Shown here: positions 25,001 to 37,308 of the stretch, one piece after another
How positions within the stretch are numbered: the first letter of the stretch is position 1
Layout of the letters: every line of letters begins with the position of its first letter
DNA from: Odontesthes bonariensis
Lineage: Eukaryota > Chordata > Actinopteri > Atheriniformes > Atherinopsidae
Assembly: GCF_027942865.1 (NCBI RefSeq)
Contig: NC_134510.1
Coordinates: 24,297,209 to 24,361,208, forward strand
Direction of reading: 5' to 3'
DNA length: 64,000 bases
Program-made: the position numbers and the translations under genes
Notes under the pieces: generated by a model
The model's database searches: none
The model's input: the letters and a program-made list of their open reading frames with translations, nothing else
Told to the model about the DNA's origin: nothing

Positions 25001-28000
25001 TCAATCTGCCCACAGAACAGGGTTCAGACAGCAGTGTTTCTCCATCCGGTTCACATTTGCTTCCTCTCTGCGTGACTGAGTTTTAAGCTGCCATAGTGGA
25101 TGGCACGCTGAACCGCGCTCACAGACGATGCTTTCTGGAAGCGTTCCTGAGCACTTCATGGACATCCAACATTGATTTCCTGCTGTGTCACCAGCACACA
25201 GAGATGCTTCCAAATCCTCGGAATCCTTTGATGATATTACGTACTGCAGATGATGGAATATTCTTTGTAGTCCCAATTTAACATGAAGGAACATTATAAT
25301 TTGTAGACAGTTTTTTTGCAGACGGCCGAACCTCTATTCATTTTTACTTCTTAGAGCCTCTACTACTACTTTTTACACCCAATCACGTTCATGCCATGTT
25401 GCTCATTAACCTAATCAGATTCAACATGTCTCTCCAGCTTCTTCTTTAAAGTGCTACTCACTTTTCCAGACTTTTTGTCTGGCCATTAAATTAAAAATTG
25501 TCTACAGCCATATGTTCTAATGTGAATAAAAGATTGATCCGTGAGATTGCCAAATCATTGTAGTCACGTATTTATTTATCTTTCAAAGCGCCCAAGCTGT
25601 AGTTTGCAGTTTGTAGATAGCAGCTGTTGTGCTGCCTCTGCTGTCTGTGGTCTCCTACTGAGTACACACTAAAAATCCATGTGGCGGCAAAGTTTAGCGC
25701 ACACAATGGAGGGAGCACAGACTTCAGACTGACCTGGTGTCCTGGCGCCTCGGCATCTTTCAGCTCCCTTGTAACATAGTCACTCTCTGCCAAAAAAATA
25801 TGTGCAGAGTTTAATCTCGATGTGCAGAATACACTGTTATATAACATCTATACCAGGCAACAATTCACTGAAGGGTGTCGTATCTAAAGTTTATTTTACC
25901 CCTGTAGGGATAAATAGCATTTATACAACCCAATATCATCGCAAAGTCTTATACTGTAAAACGGTACAAGAACAATACATCGAGTGCTTTTGGAAAAACT
26001 TTACAAACTTTCCTCTGTTTTTCCTCAAGGTATTTGTCTTTGCATTTCTTCACAAACTGTATAAAAATAAAAATAAATGAAATCCAGGCATTTCGAACAA
26101 CAAGAAATAAACTCACTGCAAAAGTGACCTGCACACATTTAAAGGCATGGAGAGCTTTTAAAGTAGCTCCTTAAGAAGCATCTCGTGCAAAATCTTTTTT
26201 TTCCCCTTCATGCACTCACACAAACGCATGCTGTAGCGAAGTAGAAATGAATGAATTTCCTCATGCAAATGAACACATTAAAATAACCTACCCTCATCCA
26301 GGTCCATGAGCACACCTGCAGGTATAATACACCTCAGTCTCAGAGCATCCTACATCTGCTCCACTGTTAGCTACTTTTCACTTTAACATGTTCAAAGTCA
26401 GTCCAAGATGACATCACAACGTTGTTCATAAATGCTGTCATAATCTGATGCTTACCCGATAAAAAGATGGTACCGAGGCCCAACAGAATGATGGCACCCA
26501 GGATGCACTTGTTCACAGAGAACCCGCTGTCGTCTTCTTGCTGCGGAACCTGAAACTCTCTTTCGTCCTCCCCCTCTTCGTCCTCCTCTCTCCTTCCAAT
26601 CTGCTCCAGAGCTACTAAGAGAGACCTTTTCCTGCTCTCCTCTGGGGTTCCCTCCTGTTCCGTCTTCGCCGTCCTCTCCTCGACGACCTCCGAATCCACA
26701 GGAGAGTCTGGAGCACATAAAAGGACCAAGGCGAAAGCCGTCATTCCACGTTTCACACATCGCTTTTCTCACACCGAGCGGCGCTGCAGGGCCTCTTGCT
26801 AGCTCGTGTTAGTGCTTGCTTCCTGAAGATGTGCCTCCTAAAAAGCCCAATGACCTCTGATCGATCAACTAATTGATCCATAGTAGCAAAGAGCAAGACG
26901 TTTACTCATTCTTTGGGACCAGCCAAATTAGCCACAAAGCTGGCATTTAGCAGACGGGTTTCAGGCTGATGGCATCGAAGAAAGAAAGAAAAGCCTGGAC
27001 TACATACACAAGCTGAAGATCAATGTCTACTGTGGGAGAGGATGACTCTTAGTTGTGGACTTGGGAATTTAAAGATTTGTAGACTTTTTACTTTCACAAA
27101 AGCCTGCGGGTTTAAAAATAAAGACCTCTTTATTTACAGGTTTCCTTTTTTAAAAACCACACTCCAGCTGGCCGACATTCTGTCTAAAAGCACTGAGATA
27201 TGACTTGAACGGCAACACAAGTTATTTCCTACAAATGTTTACCGTTTTAACATTAATATTAGTGTTGCAGAATACTAAGTATATAAAATGTGCCCACTGC
27301 CAGCCAACGTCGGATGGGGATTTAAAACTGAATTCAAGAAAAAAAAGAAAAATGCTAAAATGTTCCCCAGCAGCTGCGTTTTTTTGTCTAGAAAAAAAAA
27401 AAAAAATAATCACAGTAGACAACAGATTCAACCTTATTTATATGTCAAATTAAAATTCATATGAGCAGCTCACAGCTGAATGTGCTGCCGATACTCGGCA
27501 GGGCGGGCGGAGGCGTGTAGGAGGAGAAGAGAGTCCTCCAGCTACAGCAACGGTTTGTCCAGAAAGTTGCTCAATTTGATGCCAGGTGCTTTTCTTTCAA
27601 AAACAAAATGCCCAAGCTGTCAACGGGGAAAAGTGTTGTGCGAGTCTGCAGCTCAGAGGTCAGAGGAAGTGCTGCGAGTGAGAGGAGAAACACTTCCTCA
27701 GAATTACAGAGGAAACGGGTCTTCTGATGCAGCAGCAGACTACATCGATATTATCAGGCTACATTAACTTCGAGATCAATGTCAACTGTAACAAACATTT
27801 GTTGAATATTATTGGACATAGCATTAGTCTTTTGCTCGGATACCTAATTTTAGACAGTGCAAGTGAGGCGGTGCAGCCGGTCCGACAACATTTCTCATGG
27901 AAGGTTAGACATGCTTTATATTTGGCTTTGCTGTGTGTGATGTTCTGATGTTCTTAATTTTCTTTAAGCTGCATAAATATGGCTATAACCTCGGGGGGGC

Positions 28001-30965
28001 TTACAGAGCGAGTCGAAAACTTAAATTTGGGTAACCTCTGGTACCTTCAAACATGAGCGTTTTTCAGTTTTTTCCAAGCCAATCGGATCTCATTTTACTG
28101 CAAAGAAGCGACAGGAACTGTTGAACTCACGACCCTGAACTCCACTAAACCGTTCATGCTGTAGCAATGCAGAGAGCTGCAGATCAAAGCCACAACAATG
28201 CTACAACCTTAAAGGTCTCAGTCCCCCTGCAGACCATTTACTTCTGCAGGGCGTCATGCAGCTAAAAGTTTTTCTGTCACGTCATGCTCCCTTGCTCATA
28301 CCGACCACATCCTTTCCCCGCAACCTCCTGGCCCAAATACTGAGCAAGTCCATGACCAGCTGCTCCACCAAGCACACTTCAAACACAAATGGTACACGTG
28401 GCTTAGTCCAGAAGAAGAAAAGATTAAAAGCATGCAATGTGATGGTCTTTGTACAATGACACACACATCATAAAACTTTGCTTTAGATATTGTAGTATTT
28501 ATGGAGCAATGACCCGACCGAGATCTTTTTAGTTTTGTTCATACCTGCCTGTTTCCTTAGGTCACTTGACCTCGGGTACTGATCTGACTCCTCCCCCTCT
28601 GGTTGTAGCTCCTCCCCATTTTGCAGATGCAGCGTTTCATCCTGTGTAAACTCTGCACCTCCAAGAGTCTCTGTGCCGAGCGGTGAGACTTGGGGCTCAT
28701 TAGGGGGAGGAGTTAAGAGGGTGTAAGAGTCGGAGGATGAATCGGGGTCAGAGCTGAACTGTGCCGAGCCCTCAGGTAAGCTTTCTGCCTGGCTGACTAC
28801 GTCGCTGCCTTGGATCGATGCGCCGGCGACTTCCAAGGAGGAAGGAAGGGGAGTTTCAGTGACAGCAGAGGGTCCAGTGGTGTGCTGATCTGAGCCCGAG
28901 TCTCCACTGCGCTCTGCTGTTTCTTCTGATACCTGGATAGAAGAATAAAGTCAATACATTTTTTTTTTTTTTTTTTTTTTTAAAAAGGGTATTAAAACAG
29001 ATTTTTGGGCACCAGTGGGAAACTGTTGCTTAAAATAATAACCCCTGCTCAAGCATAAACGGATTTAATACACGTTCTCAGGCAATTAAAAACAAAAAAA
29101 GAAGCAGAATCTCTCAAACCATAAGACATTTATAGAACAAGAGTTAGCAGAATACTCTCATTGGCCAGTCAAAAACACATATTCAGCTAAAGCATTTGAC
29201 AAATAATACTGTTGCATAACAGAGCATGATTTGTATTCCTTTCTTACAAGGTAGTCCTCCGCAGGGAGCCTTTCTGCAGACTCTGCACCATTTGCAGGCT
29301 GGCTGCTCTCTCCAGAACCTGGTTCATCAAACAAAGACACAGCGAGGAAGCATTTAGGACAGCAGCTCAACATTCTTCAACCGTCACTCCTGGAAATGGA
29401 GCAACCGTTGCTTGTGACACCAGCACCTGATGGATGGGCATAATGCTGAATGCTGAACAGTGTTGCATTTCAAAAGTGAGTATGTGTTAAGGATTTTACC
29501 ACCATGTCGAGTGTCTGCCAGCAGCGGTGATCACACTTTTGATACACACTCATAACATGTCAAGGCAGGCACAGGTTCCAGGATAACATTGATCCCAATA
29601 TTTGGGATCAATACTAATTTAACTTTCTGAATGACCCCCCCCCACGTAACAGTAATGGCTGTAGTCAGTCAAAGCATCCATTAAGCTTTGTTATAGATAC
29701 AACATGTAATGGGAGTAAAAAGAAGCATAATGTAGCTGGCCTGGGAGGCCTCAGAGCTCTTTCTCAGCAGTCCTCTGCTGACTAAAAACAGCATAAACTG
29801 AAGATTTTGAACAATCTGCACTTTTCATTCTTAACCAGTGCCAGAAAGAGGAACTAAAAAGTCTATAAACGACTCCTTTGGCAATAAAAAGCAACTCTGC
29901 TGCCTGTAAAGCACGCAGAAAGAGTGTGCAAATTGTTATAGTTATCAACTTATTTCCTCCCAAGGCCCCCACGGTAAGCTGTTGAATGTCACAGTTAAAA
30001 AAGCAGCTCGGCCTGTCTTTTAACAGCAGTAAAGGAGGAATAGGATGGACTCAAAGCTTTGGCAACTGCTCTCAGCCGATTTGTTCACTGCTGCTGCAGA
30101 AACAGACACAGAGGAAGATCAGGAGTCCATTGTTCTTCACCAAACAGAGCGGTGCGGGGTCTGATCCATATTACTTTGACTGACAACGTTAGGATGAGAC
30201 GGTTGCTTAGCTCACATGTGGTTCTGAGTGCTAAACTTACTTTGGTGATAACTAAACCGTCAGATTCAAAGATTACAAGACAAATCTTTTTTCCAGATTT
30301 GTGTGATGATGGGCAAACAAGGTTGTGCATCACCACATCCAGCAAGTGTTCAAATATGTCTTTTCTGTGCCATGATCGGTCCAAAAATGTATGGCTCATG
30401 TTTTTCCATGAGCCATACATTTTTGAATAATCCCACAATGCCTAAATGTACTCTGAAAACACCTGCTGCAGATGTGTGGCTTTCCTCATGCTGCTCTGTC
30501 CCCGCTGCTAAGGGCATCAGAGTTTCAGCAACAGTCTCCTACAACAGAAAGACAGTCAGACATTAGCATTCGAAAATCATACAGTGCATACAGACATCTT
30601 TATCATCTATGAGCATCAGTGATGAGCAAGTATCACCATCTGTAACAATATCTGTTCCAAAAATGCCTTCGAATGAGACAATGAGCATGTGTGTGAGAGA
30701 GTGTAAAACGCCTCCAGGCCAGTTTGCCTTCACGAATACTTGTTATATAAGAAAAAACAAAAAACAAAGAGACATGGCAGAAACCTAATTCATATTCAGG
30801 TGACCCAAAAGAAAAACCAATTGGGACAAGGAACTTTCTTTTTTAGGGAATACATTTTCAATTAGGTCATCCGCAGCTACTCCACATCTTCCTATAATCG
30901 TTACAACGGGCGGATACCTCAGTGAGGATGGTCCAGCTGTTGTTAGAACTGCTGCCGCCAGACAT
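22013..30965 (-). CDS. pbxip1: PBX homeobox-interacting protein 1 (HPIP)
   Basis: Nine coding exons with consistent phases: 30965-30918, 30538-30463, 29318-29248, 28932-28545, 26707-26456, 25786-25734, 24254-24141, 23992-23758 and 23568-22013; 930 aa against about 731 in human. The order is: N-terminal NNSWTILTE motif; a long acidic Ser/Glu-rich region; a REEDEEGEDE stretch before one hydrophobic segment (KCILGAIILLGLGTIFLS, residues about 261-278; human has NMCLLGALVLLGLGVLL); a coiled coil (about 297-412); a very Lys/Glu-rich block (about 450-770); and a conserved C-terminal domain (about 781-905) with FFKDGVFVHDQMSFQDF matching human FFGEDGIFRHDRLRFRDF. HPIP binds PBX factors and microtubules and scaffolds estrogen-receptor/Src/PI3K signalling. 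The ATG at 30965 follows an acceptor and starts MSGGSSSNNSW, similar to the human N-terminus. Introns hold a transposon relic and a perfect hairpin. Confidence 0.92.
24310..25590 (-). mobile_element. near full-length, decayed Tc1/mariner-like DNA transposon
   Basis: Fills most of the pbxip1 intron between the exons at 24254 and 25734, in the same orientation as the gene. Diagnostic stretches of the remembered fish family appear in order: ATTCACAATAGAACATATC, CTGCTCAACAGTCCTGGGTC, TACGAGGCCATGCTGTTGTA, GCACTTATGCTCCACCATAG, GATGCAGGCTGATAACAAG, GTTCCTGAGCAC, and CCTTTGATGATATTACGTAC. The transposase frame is destroyed. It belongs to the same or a sister family as the piece at 17900-18600. Edges are approximate. 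Confidence 0.7.
28959..28982. repeat. poly(T) tract
   Basis: An uninterrupted run of about 24 T in a pbxip1 intron, just upstream (in gene sense) of the 28932 acceptor. On the minus strand it reads as poly(A). Confidence 0.8.
30382..30425. repeat. perfect 19-bp inverted repeat (hairpin)
   Basis: Arms CAAAAATGTATGGCTCATG (30382-30400) and its exact complement (30407-30425) flank a 6-nt loop, TTTTTC. It lies in the pbxip1 intron about 40 nt beyond the second coding exon. No target duplication is visible around it. Confidence 0.85.
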
Positions 30966-32875
30966 GGCCCCCCCAGAGGCTTTGCCCGTCTCCTGCAACA
31001 CAACAACGTTTTGTGAAAGATAGTCGGAGGCGGACGCATCTCGGGGTCTTCGTGCGCTTAACAGCAAAACTGCATTGGATTTTCCAACCATATGCAACAT
31101 AATTAAATATAACAGACAAAAATACACCAACAGGCGGCAAACAGGACGCCACTGGTTCATAATTAGGTCAACCCTGTAGCTTTAAGAAATTTACATACTC
31201 TGTTTACACGTGCACGGGATTTGAATTCAAGCCTTTGCCATTCAGCCTCACCCATTCTGCTAATAAAAGACCTACTGTAACTTGTTACCAATGTCTTGTG
31301 AGTGAGTGTGTGTGTGTGTATACGAGTGTGTGGACAGGAAGTCTTACTGCCTGGGAGCATTCAGCTCTTCATTAGCAGTTTGTGTGTGTTGTAGGGGTTG
31401 TAGGCACCCTAGCTTTTGACCAGCTGAAAAATGTTTTGGCACACACATGGGTAACTAAGGCCTGCACTACTCTGGAGATACTGACAGCTAAACGGGTCGT
31501 CCATCTTTTTAAAAGTTATTGGTCTTTTTTTCAGTTGCGATCTACAATCCACCACATTTTAACTGGTGTACGGTATATCTGTAGTTGGCATAGGAAAGAA
31601 AGATGCTGTTGCTGATTAGTTGGTGGATCTTTATCTTGTGCACGTCTACAGTTGTTCAGGTCATTTGAATGAAAACAAGCTTATTGTCAAGAACCAGGTT
31701 ATCAGACTTCTCTAAAGCTGTTATATAAGGATCACGTAATCAGCGATTGCATATTTCTTGTACGTTTGTAATATGAATGCAGAGAGAACTGAGCATTTCT
31801 CCTACATTGGCTGGGTAATGACACAATTCACTTCCCAAATTCAATTCTCTCCCAGCTCTGCAATTTAGGTCTCCTAATCGAGTGCCTCCCAAGAGAAGTC
31901 TACTGAATCTAGCCCAAGGCCTAAGGAGCAATTGTGGCGCATATAGTGGAATGGTTTAAATAGACGCCAGCTAAATATAGCTACCAAGAGATTGACTGGA
32001 GACTGAAAGAGAGAGCATGCAGAAGATGGCCACAAGGAATACAAAAGCGTTTTAAGGACAGTTTTAAAAGGATTACTTTGCATGCATCACAAAGCCAGAG
32101 GTTTTTAAACAGAGAAAATCATCTTGTCTGGTTTCGTTCTCAAATTCTTGTCCGTAACTTCTAATTATCAAGCTCTGGCTTTTGGGGTCAGTGCCACATA
32201 GAGTAGTGCCACAAATTTTCTAATTTACAGACACTTTTTTATCACCTTCTCAAACAAACAAAAATCCCTTCCGTTTGCTGTGTATTTCATTCATGGCAAC
32301 ACATGCATTCGCCTGTGTGAGTGTGGGTGAGTGTGTGTGTGTGCACACAAGGAAACACACAGTTACTCAGATCTATAAGCGCGTCCTGGTCGCATGCTGG
32401 GAAAACTTACCAAAAAAGGTCAAGGGAATAATACAGAAGAGGACAACCCCTTTGGACAGCAGTAAGGCCATGAGTAAAACACCAAAGCAAACTTTGCCCA
32501 CAGCATCACCAGCACAGCAGCCATGTCATGCAGTCATTATGCAAAGAGATTGGTTTGAGTTTGTGAGACAGGAAATGTCCCATGAAGATGGCCCCATAAA
32601 GAACAACAATTACCAGCGTTATAACTTTAAAAATATCTTTTTTTAAAGGAAACCTGGCGAGGGTGAGTCTGAAAATGGTAAATTACTTAAGGTGTCAAGA
32701 AGCGGGAGAATTGTTTACAAATTGCCCTTAAAAACACAATTTTCCACTTTGGACAAGCAACCAGGAAAACGTTAACGACGCAGGCGGCTAAAGTGAACAA
32801 ACAAACGGCAGCGGGAGTGTCGTCGTTACTCTTAAGTGAAAACACTTGTCACATCAAAATTCAGGTTGTTCTTAC

Positions 32876-33000
32876 CGTGGTTGATGAATTTACTTCAGAC
32901 CCCAGAGTATATGACACAGAAACAGCAGCACTTCACTCTCTTCCCATCCAACTTGAGAACTTAGAACGTGCCTCCCGAACTTCGTGAGCCACGTTCCTCT
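32876..33000 (-). promoter_or_regulatory. pbxip1: pbxip1 untranslated first exon and promoter region (putative)
   Basis: A strong donor ATCAACCACG|GTAAG on the minus strand sets the exon edge at 32876. The sequence just upstream has no open start codon and no TATA box, and is richer in G+C toward 33050. The next acceptor with a suitable ATG is at 30992, so this is the likely non-coding exon 1. Confidence 0.45.
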
Positions 33001-33502
33001 CGTCCAATCACATTCAGCGATTTATCTTTGTCCCGCCCCTCGTCATCCAGCTAAACCAATGACAGCCTGATGTCACTTTTCCATTAGTGCGAGAGCTGCC
33101 AACTTGATTGACACACGCAGGTGAGGTAGACAATGTAAAATATAAATTTGTTTAATATTTTCATCATGGCCAGGCTTTGGATTTTCACGCCAACAGTGCG
33201 TAGTCATGAGGCTTTTGTATTTTGATGTTGATGATCACTATTCTCCAGTGATCAAATGTTTTTATCCTTAACTGAAAAATTTAGTAAGGCCTCGGCTATT
33301 TTGCAAACTTTGCAATCGCATAAATAGTAAGTCATTAAATGACGTTAGAATACTACCATTTTTAACACTTCAAAATGGTTTTTTTCCCCTCACAAAAATC
33401 TCTGAACGTTGTGAGTGAGTTGACATCTGAACGTTCAAATGAATAAATAAGTAGAAACAAAAATCCAGACATAAAGGTAATACTTTTCTGTTCATTAGCT
33501 CA

Positions 33503-33508
33503 TTTATT
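33503..33508 (-). promoter_or_regulatory. lenep: candidate polyadenylation signal of lenep
   Basis: AATAAA on the minus strand about 460 nt past the lenep stop and about 500 nt before the presumed pbxip1 start site. Confidence 0.45.
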
Positions 33509-33743
33509 CATTGCCACACCAGTTTGTGTTTTACAGTTTACATTAGGGTTCCATATGTCTGGGAATCTCAGATCATCAGAGTTGATTCCTGAAAACTTGA
33601 ACACAGTCCTGCCATGGATATCCATTAAATCTGTTGCAGGTGTGATTTCTCAAACCTCAAAAGGGAATCTTACAGACACTGAAAAAGAGACAGGAAAATA
33701 ATTCTATAGTTTAGAAAACATATTGAAATACTGTTTTCAGAGG

Positions 33744-33767
33744 GAGAGAGAGAGAGAGAGAGAGAGC
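33744..33767. repeat. (GA)n microsatellite
   Basis: About twelve GA units in the lenep 3' UTR region. Confidence 0.85.
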
Positions 33768-33969
33768 AAGATAATTGTTGCTTTGAACTACTTTTGCTGA
33801 TGATCTCAGTCATAAAACAGAGTTTAAACTTACCAGTGCTTTGCCAGCCATGCTGATCAAACACTCCATTTTTGATTAAATTAATGCCGGATGAAACCGC
33901 ACTGTGGGAGCCAACAGATAAATGGGAAAAATCAATCTTTTGCCACTTGATATACTCTCTTGCAGTCTG

Positions 33970-34161
33970 TCAGTCCAGGATCTCTTTGATGCACCAGCAG
34001 CAGAGAAGAAAATAAAGGCACTCCTTAACCGACTGGACGAAGCCATAGGCGAAGTTTCCTCCCAGGAGGTTCTTGCCTCGCCCCAGACCCATGGCCATGT
34101 CCCGCAGCTGCTGTCCCAAAGAGGAGGGCATGGCCTGGGGAAGAGGACGCTGGGGGTGCAT
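33970..34161 (-). CDS. lenep: lens epithelial cell protein LENEP (LEP503)
   Basis: A single-exon frame of 63 codons plus stop. It starts MHPQRPLPQAMPSSLG and ends ECLYFLLCCWCIKEILD. The remembered 61-aa human LENEP starts MQPRTQPLAQTLPFFLG and ends EVAYILLCCWCIKELLD, with the same spacing, so the match covers both ends and the length. Human LENEP is likewise intronless within its coding region. It was described as a small protein of lens epithelium linked to fibre-cell differentiation; its biochemical role is not settled. The C-terminal 20 residues are a hydrophobic Cys/Trp-rich helix that could lie in or on a membrane. In human it neighbours FLAD1, and flad1 is also in this window. The ATG is the first in frame and aligns with the human start. 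Confidence 0.85.
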   Translation of the reverse strand: MHPQRPLPQAMPSSLGQQLRDMAMGLGRGKNLLGGNFAYGFVQSVKECLYFLLCCWCIKEILD

Positions 34162-34296
34162 GTCTTCAAATGAAGTAACAAGACGGAGGCAAAATTATGC
34201 GAGAGAAAATGTAGGAGGATGCCTGCTACATAGGATCAGACTGGACCCGAGCAGCAGCTAGGATCCGCTTCATATCACTGCCAGGTTTTACCTCTA

Positions 34297-34302
34297 CTTA
34301 TA
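34297..34302 (-). promoter_or_regulatory. lenep: possible TATA element of lenep
   Basis: ATTATAAGTAG on the minus strand, about 135 nt upstream of the ATG, which would give a 5' UTR near 105 nt. A weak match; no splice is needed between it and the ATG. Confidence 0.3.
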
Positions 34303-36253
34303 ATCTCACGAACACATTGGAAGCTGCATACTTTCACATTGGGCACTTTCTCGACTCCTCCCGGGGCTCAAACACTGACTGACTGATTAAAGACTTTGTT
34401 TACCTTTTTCACTGCAGCGTTTCCCTGTGTTGTAACCCCCCCGCCCACCTACAAAAACTGCCTTTGCTCTAATAATCCCTGAATAAGCTTCCCAGTGTCA
34501 AAGCTTCATGTGCTCACAAACAGGAGCGTTCCAGTAGCTTCAATACAGCCCCCACTGCATCCCGCTCTTTGTTCACAACAGCGTGACAGGTGATCTTACT
34601 TTCTAGCAGTGTGCGCTGCTCTTTTTTTTTTTTTCCCCACTGCTTGATTGGCTCATAGCAAAACCCAAACTCACAGCGACAGATGAATGATATATGTATT
34701 TATATATGCAATCTATATTTTCAGATACAGGTGTAAACAGATATGTTTCCCGAAAAACAAACAAAAACAAACCAGAAGAACAACAAAAGTATTAAAACCG
34801 AAAAAAAAAATATAAAGTAAAAATTAATATCTGTGCACGCTAATCAAAAGTAACCTTTGGCTTTCAAAAACACAAAAAAGTACAACAGCATCATCAACAC
34901 GATCACCGTCACGAACGTCAAACCACAAAGTCTTTTGAAAGGATCTGCATGCAACAAAGGCAACTGTGATGGACAATGGTAACACAGGAGCAGTTCACTA
35001 ATGATACAGACAGTCAAGTGAGTGTTCCAGCAATACAGGCACACACAGTAATGGCAAAATATCTGGTTTTCCTATTTCTGACCCACAAAAAACTGAACAG
35101 GCAGGGTGTGAGTCCGACTGACCCAGCTGTCACTCTGGTTTGTGGGTGTGGGTGTGTGTGTGTGGATTACATGTGAGCCCACTTCAGCGCCTGATGACTG
35201 GTTGACAGTTAAGGTTTAGGACAGAAAGCTCCCTTCTCGTATTTCAAGGTTTTGGCTTCAATCTCTTAGACGGTTTTCAATTGGCTTTAAAATGAGCTCC
35301 CCTTAAACGCAGTTACTCATCATACAAGTCTTTTAAATACACAATGGAAACAATAAGCTGATCATTTAACAATTCATGTTATTTACAGGTGATCAAGAAA
35401 TATACCCCTCCCCAACGGTGACATCAAGTATCTGTGACTAGAAGCTGAATGCAAGAATGTGCATCAGAGGAGATTGCCATCACTGGAGCTGTTTGTGTGT
35501 GTGGGTTTGGAGTGTCCTTTTTTGCAGAGTCTTTGTTGTACTCAGAGATTCTCCTGCATTTGATAACATTTGAATTAAGTACATAAGGTGAGACTGCATT
35601 GAAGTGACGTGACTGCATCGCAGAAACAAGGCACAATTAAAAAGATATAAAAAACATCATGAACTGAGGGAGGAGAAAAGAGAGCAAACGTCTCCCCACA
35701 GATCCTCGCAAGCTCGTGTGAAAACAGCACGCGAAGGAGCAACATTTGGCTGAAACATGCCGTCATTCACAAACACGTGATCTTTAAGTCATTTGGAGCC
35801 AGTTTGTTTCATACAAAGTTTAAAAAGAAATGAGATTTTTCCCCTCACAATGCACACGTTTTACACAATCACGTTTTACAAGAACACACTTTTGCAATAT
35901 TTCTTGCAGTGGGAACTTCATTGTGTCTCCATCTTTGCTTTTACTCAAAAAGATAAAACCCATAGATTGTCAATGCAAACACATACTAAGTTGTTAATGA
36001 AAAGCAACCGTTTAAAAGGATCTGCTCCATGCTTTTCAAAATGTTTCCAGTTTCTGTGTTTGTGGGTGACATCAGTGTACTTTAAAAGGCTCCGTTTTTT
36101 TGATACTACATCCAGGCACAATCGCATCGCTTTTCTCTGCTCTAAAACAGGCCGATTTTAATATGAATATGACACAAAACTGTTGACAGTTGTCATGGCT
36201 TCATTATCTGCAGTTAGCAACCAAGTTCATGATCTTTGGCATGACAGGAGGTG

Positions 36254-36292
<39 letters not shown>

Positions 36293-36743
36293 TGTATGTG
36301 TATGTGTGGTTGTAAAGCTGAGTTATATTTGTGTGTGCAAAGGGAATAGGGAGGTACAGCTTTTATGATCCTTCTGTACTCCAAATGTCCCGTGAGTGAT
36401 GAGACTCAAGATGACAGACTGATTTACAAAAGAAAAAGAACATATATATGATGGTCTTTAGCGTGACAGTCAAAATTTTGCATACAGGCTTTCCTCCAAG
36501 GGTCAAAGTTCAAAAGTCCTTAATAAGGGAATGGTTGGAGGTGGGGTGGCCCTCCGGATAAGATAGGAAGCAAACTTTTGTATGCATATTCACCAGCCAG
36601 AGTCCTCTCAGAGTCACATTTGCTGCTCAAGTTCTCCAGTGACACTTGAAGGGAGAGTTGCAGCCCGGTGCAGTCTCTGAAACAAACAACTCTTTCCATC
36701 CAGTCTTTTGCCTAAGAAGCTCCAGCGACAGTCTGAGGGAATA
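34303..36743. other. intergenic, lenep to shc1 3' end
   Basis: No coding exon recognised. It may include a longer alternative shc1 3' UTR. It holds A/T-rich runs and a GT repeat (36257-36308). Confidence 0.4.
36257..36308. repeat. (GT)n microsatellite
   Basis: GT units with a few TATG interruptions, downstream of shc1. Confidence 0.85.
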
Positions 36744-36749
36744 TTTATT
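36744..36749 (-). promoter_or_regulatory. shc1: candidate polyadenylation signal of shc1
   Basis: AATAAA on the minus strand about 560 nt past the shc1 stop codon, the only perfect hexamer noticed between shc1 and lenep. Confidence 0.45.
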
Positions 36750-37308
36750 CCCTCCCAAGCAAAGAAACAGGCTTTTACATCCATTCACGTTCCTCTTCAG
36801 TTCAACAATTTGAGTAAACGAGTCCATGTATCACTAAGTGTTTTGTTTTTATATCTTTTATATTCGTGTGTGTCAATAGATCTTTTCTGTTCGTCTTAAA
36901 AAAGAATTGCATTTGTTTTCCGCCCTGTTATGATATTCTTAAAGGGCTCCTCTCTGGTTCACAGTAGGCTGAGAAATTGAAGCAGTTCATCTCTGCGTCG
37001 GAGGGATGCACCTGATAGTTTATAGGGTCGATGGGGGATTGCAGGTCACAGTTTAGCACGAATATCTAGCAACAGCAGCAAGTGAGTGATTTTGCAGAGA
37101 AACTGGTGATACTTTTTTTCTTCTTCTTCTTTTAATTTTTTTTTTTACATTTTTTTGGCGTGTTCATAGAAAACGTTCCGTAGGAGTGTTGTGTGTAGTG
37201 TTGCTAGGAGTACCCCAGCATGTTAAAGTGTGTGTGTGTCTTGTGTCGATTTGCTGTGAGAGTGCGTGTGCCTATTTTTGGTGGCGTATTTCATTGGTGT
37301 GTGTCGCG

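Noticed and set aside
27480-27948. Plus-strand frames inside a pbxip1 intron
   Set aside because: No homology, no flanking splice sites, and opposite strand to the gene.
30059-30566. Open frames around the hairpin in the pbxip1 intron
   Set aside because: They cross a real pbxip1 exon in the antisense direction and the palindrome. No protein features.
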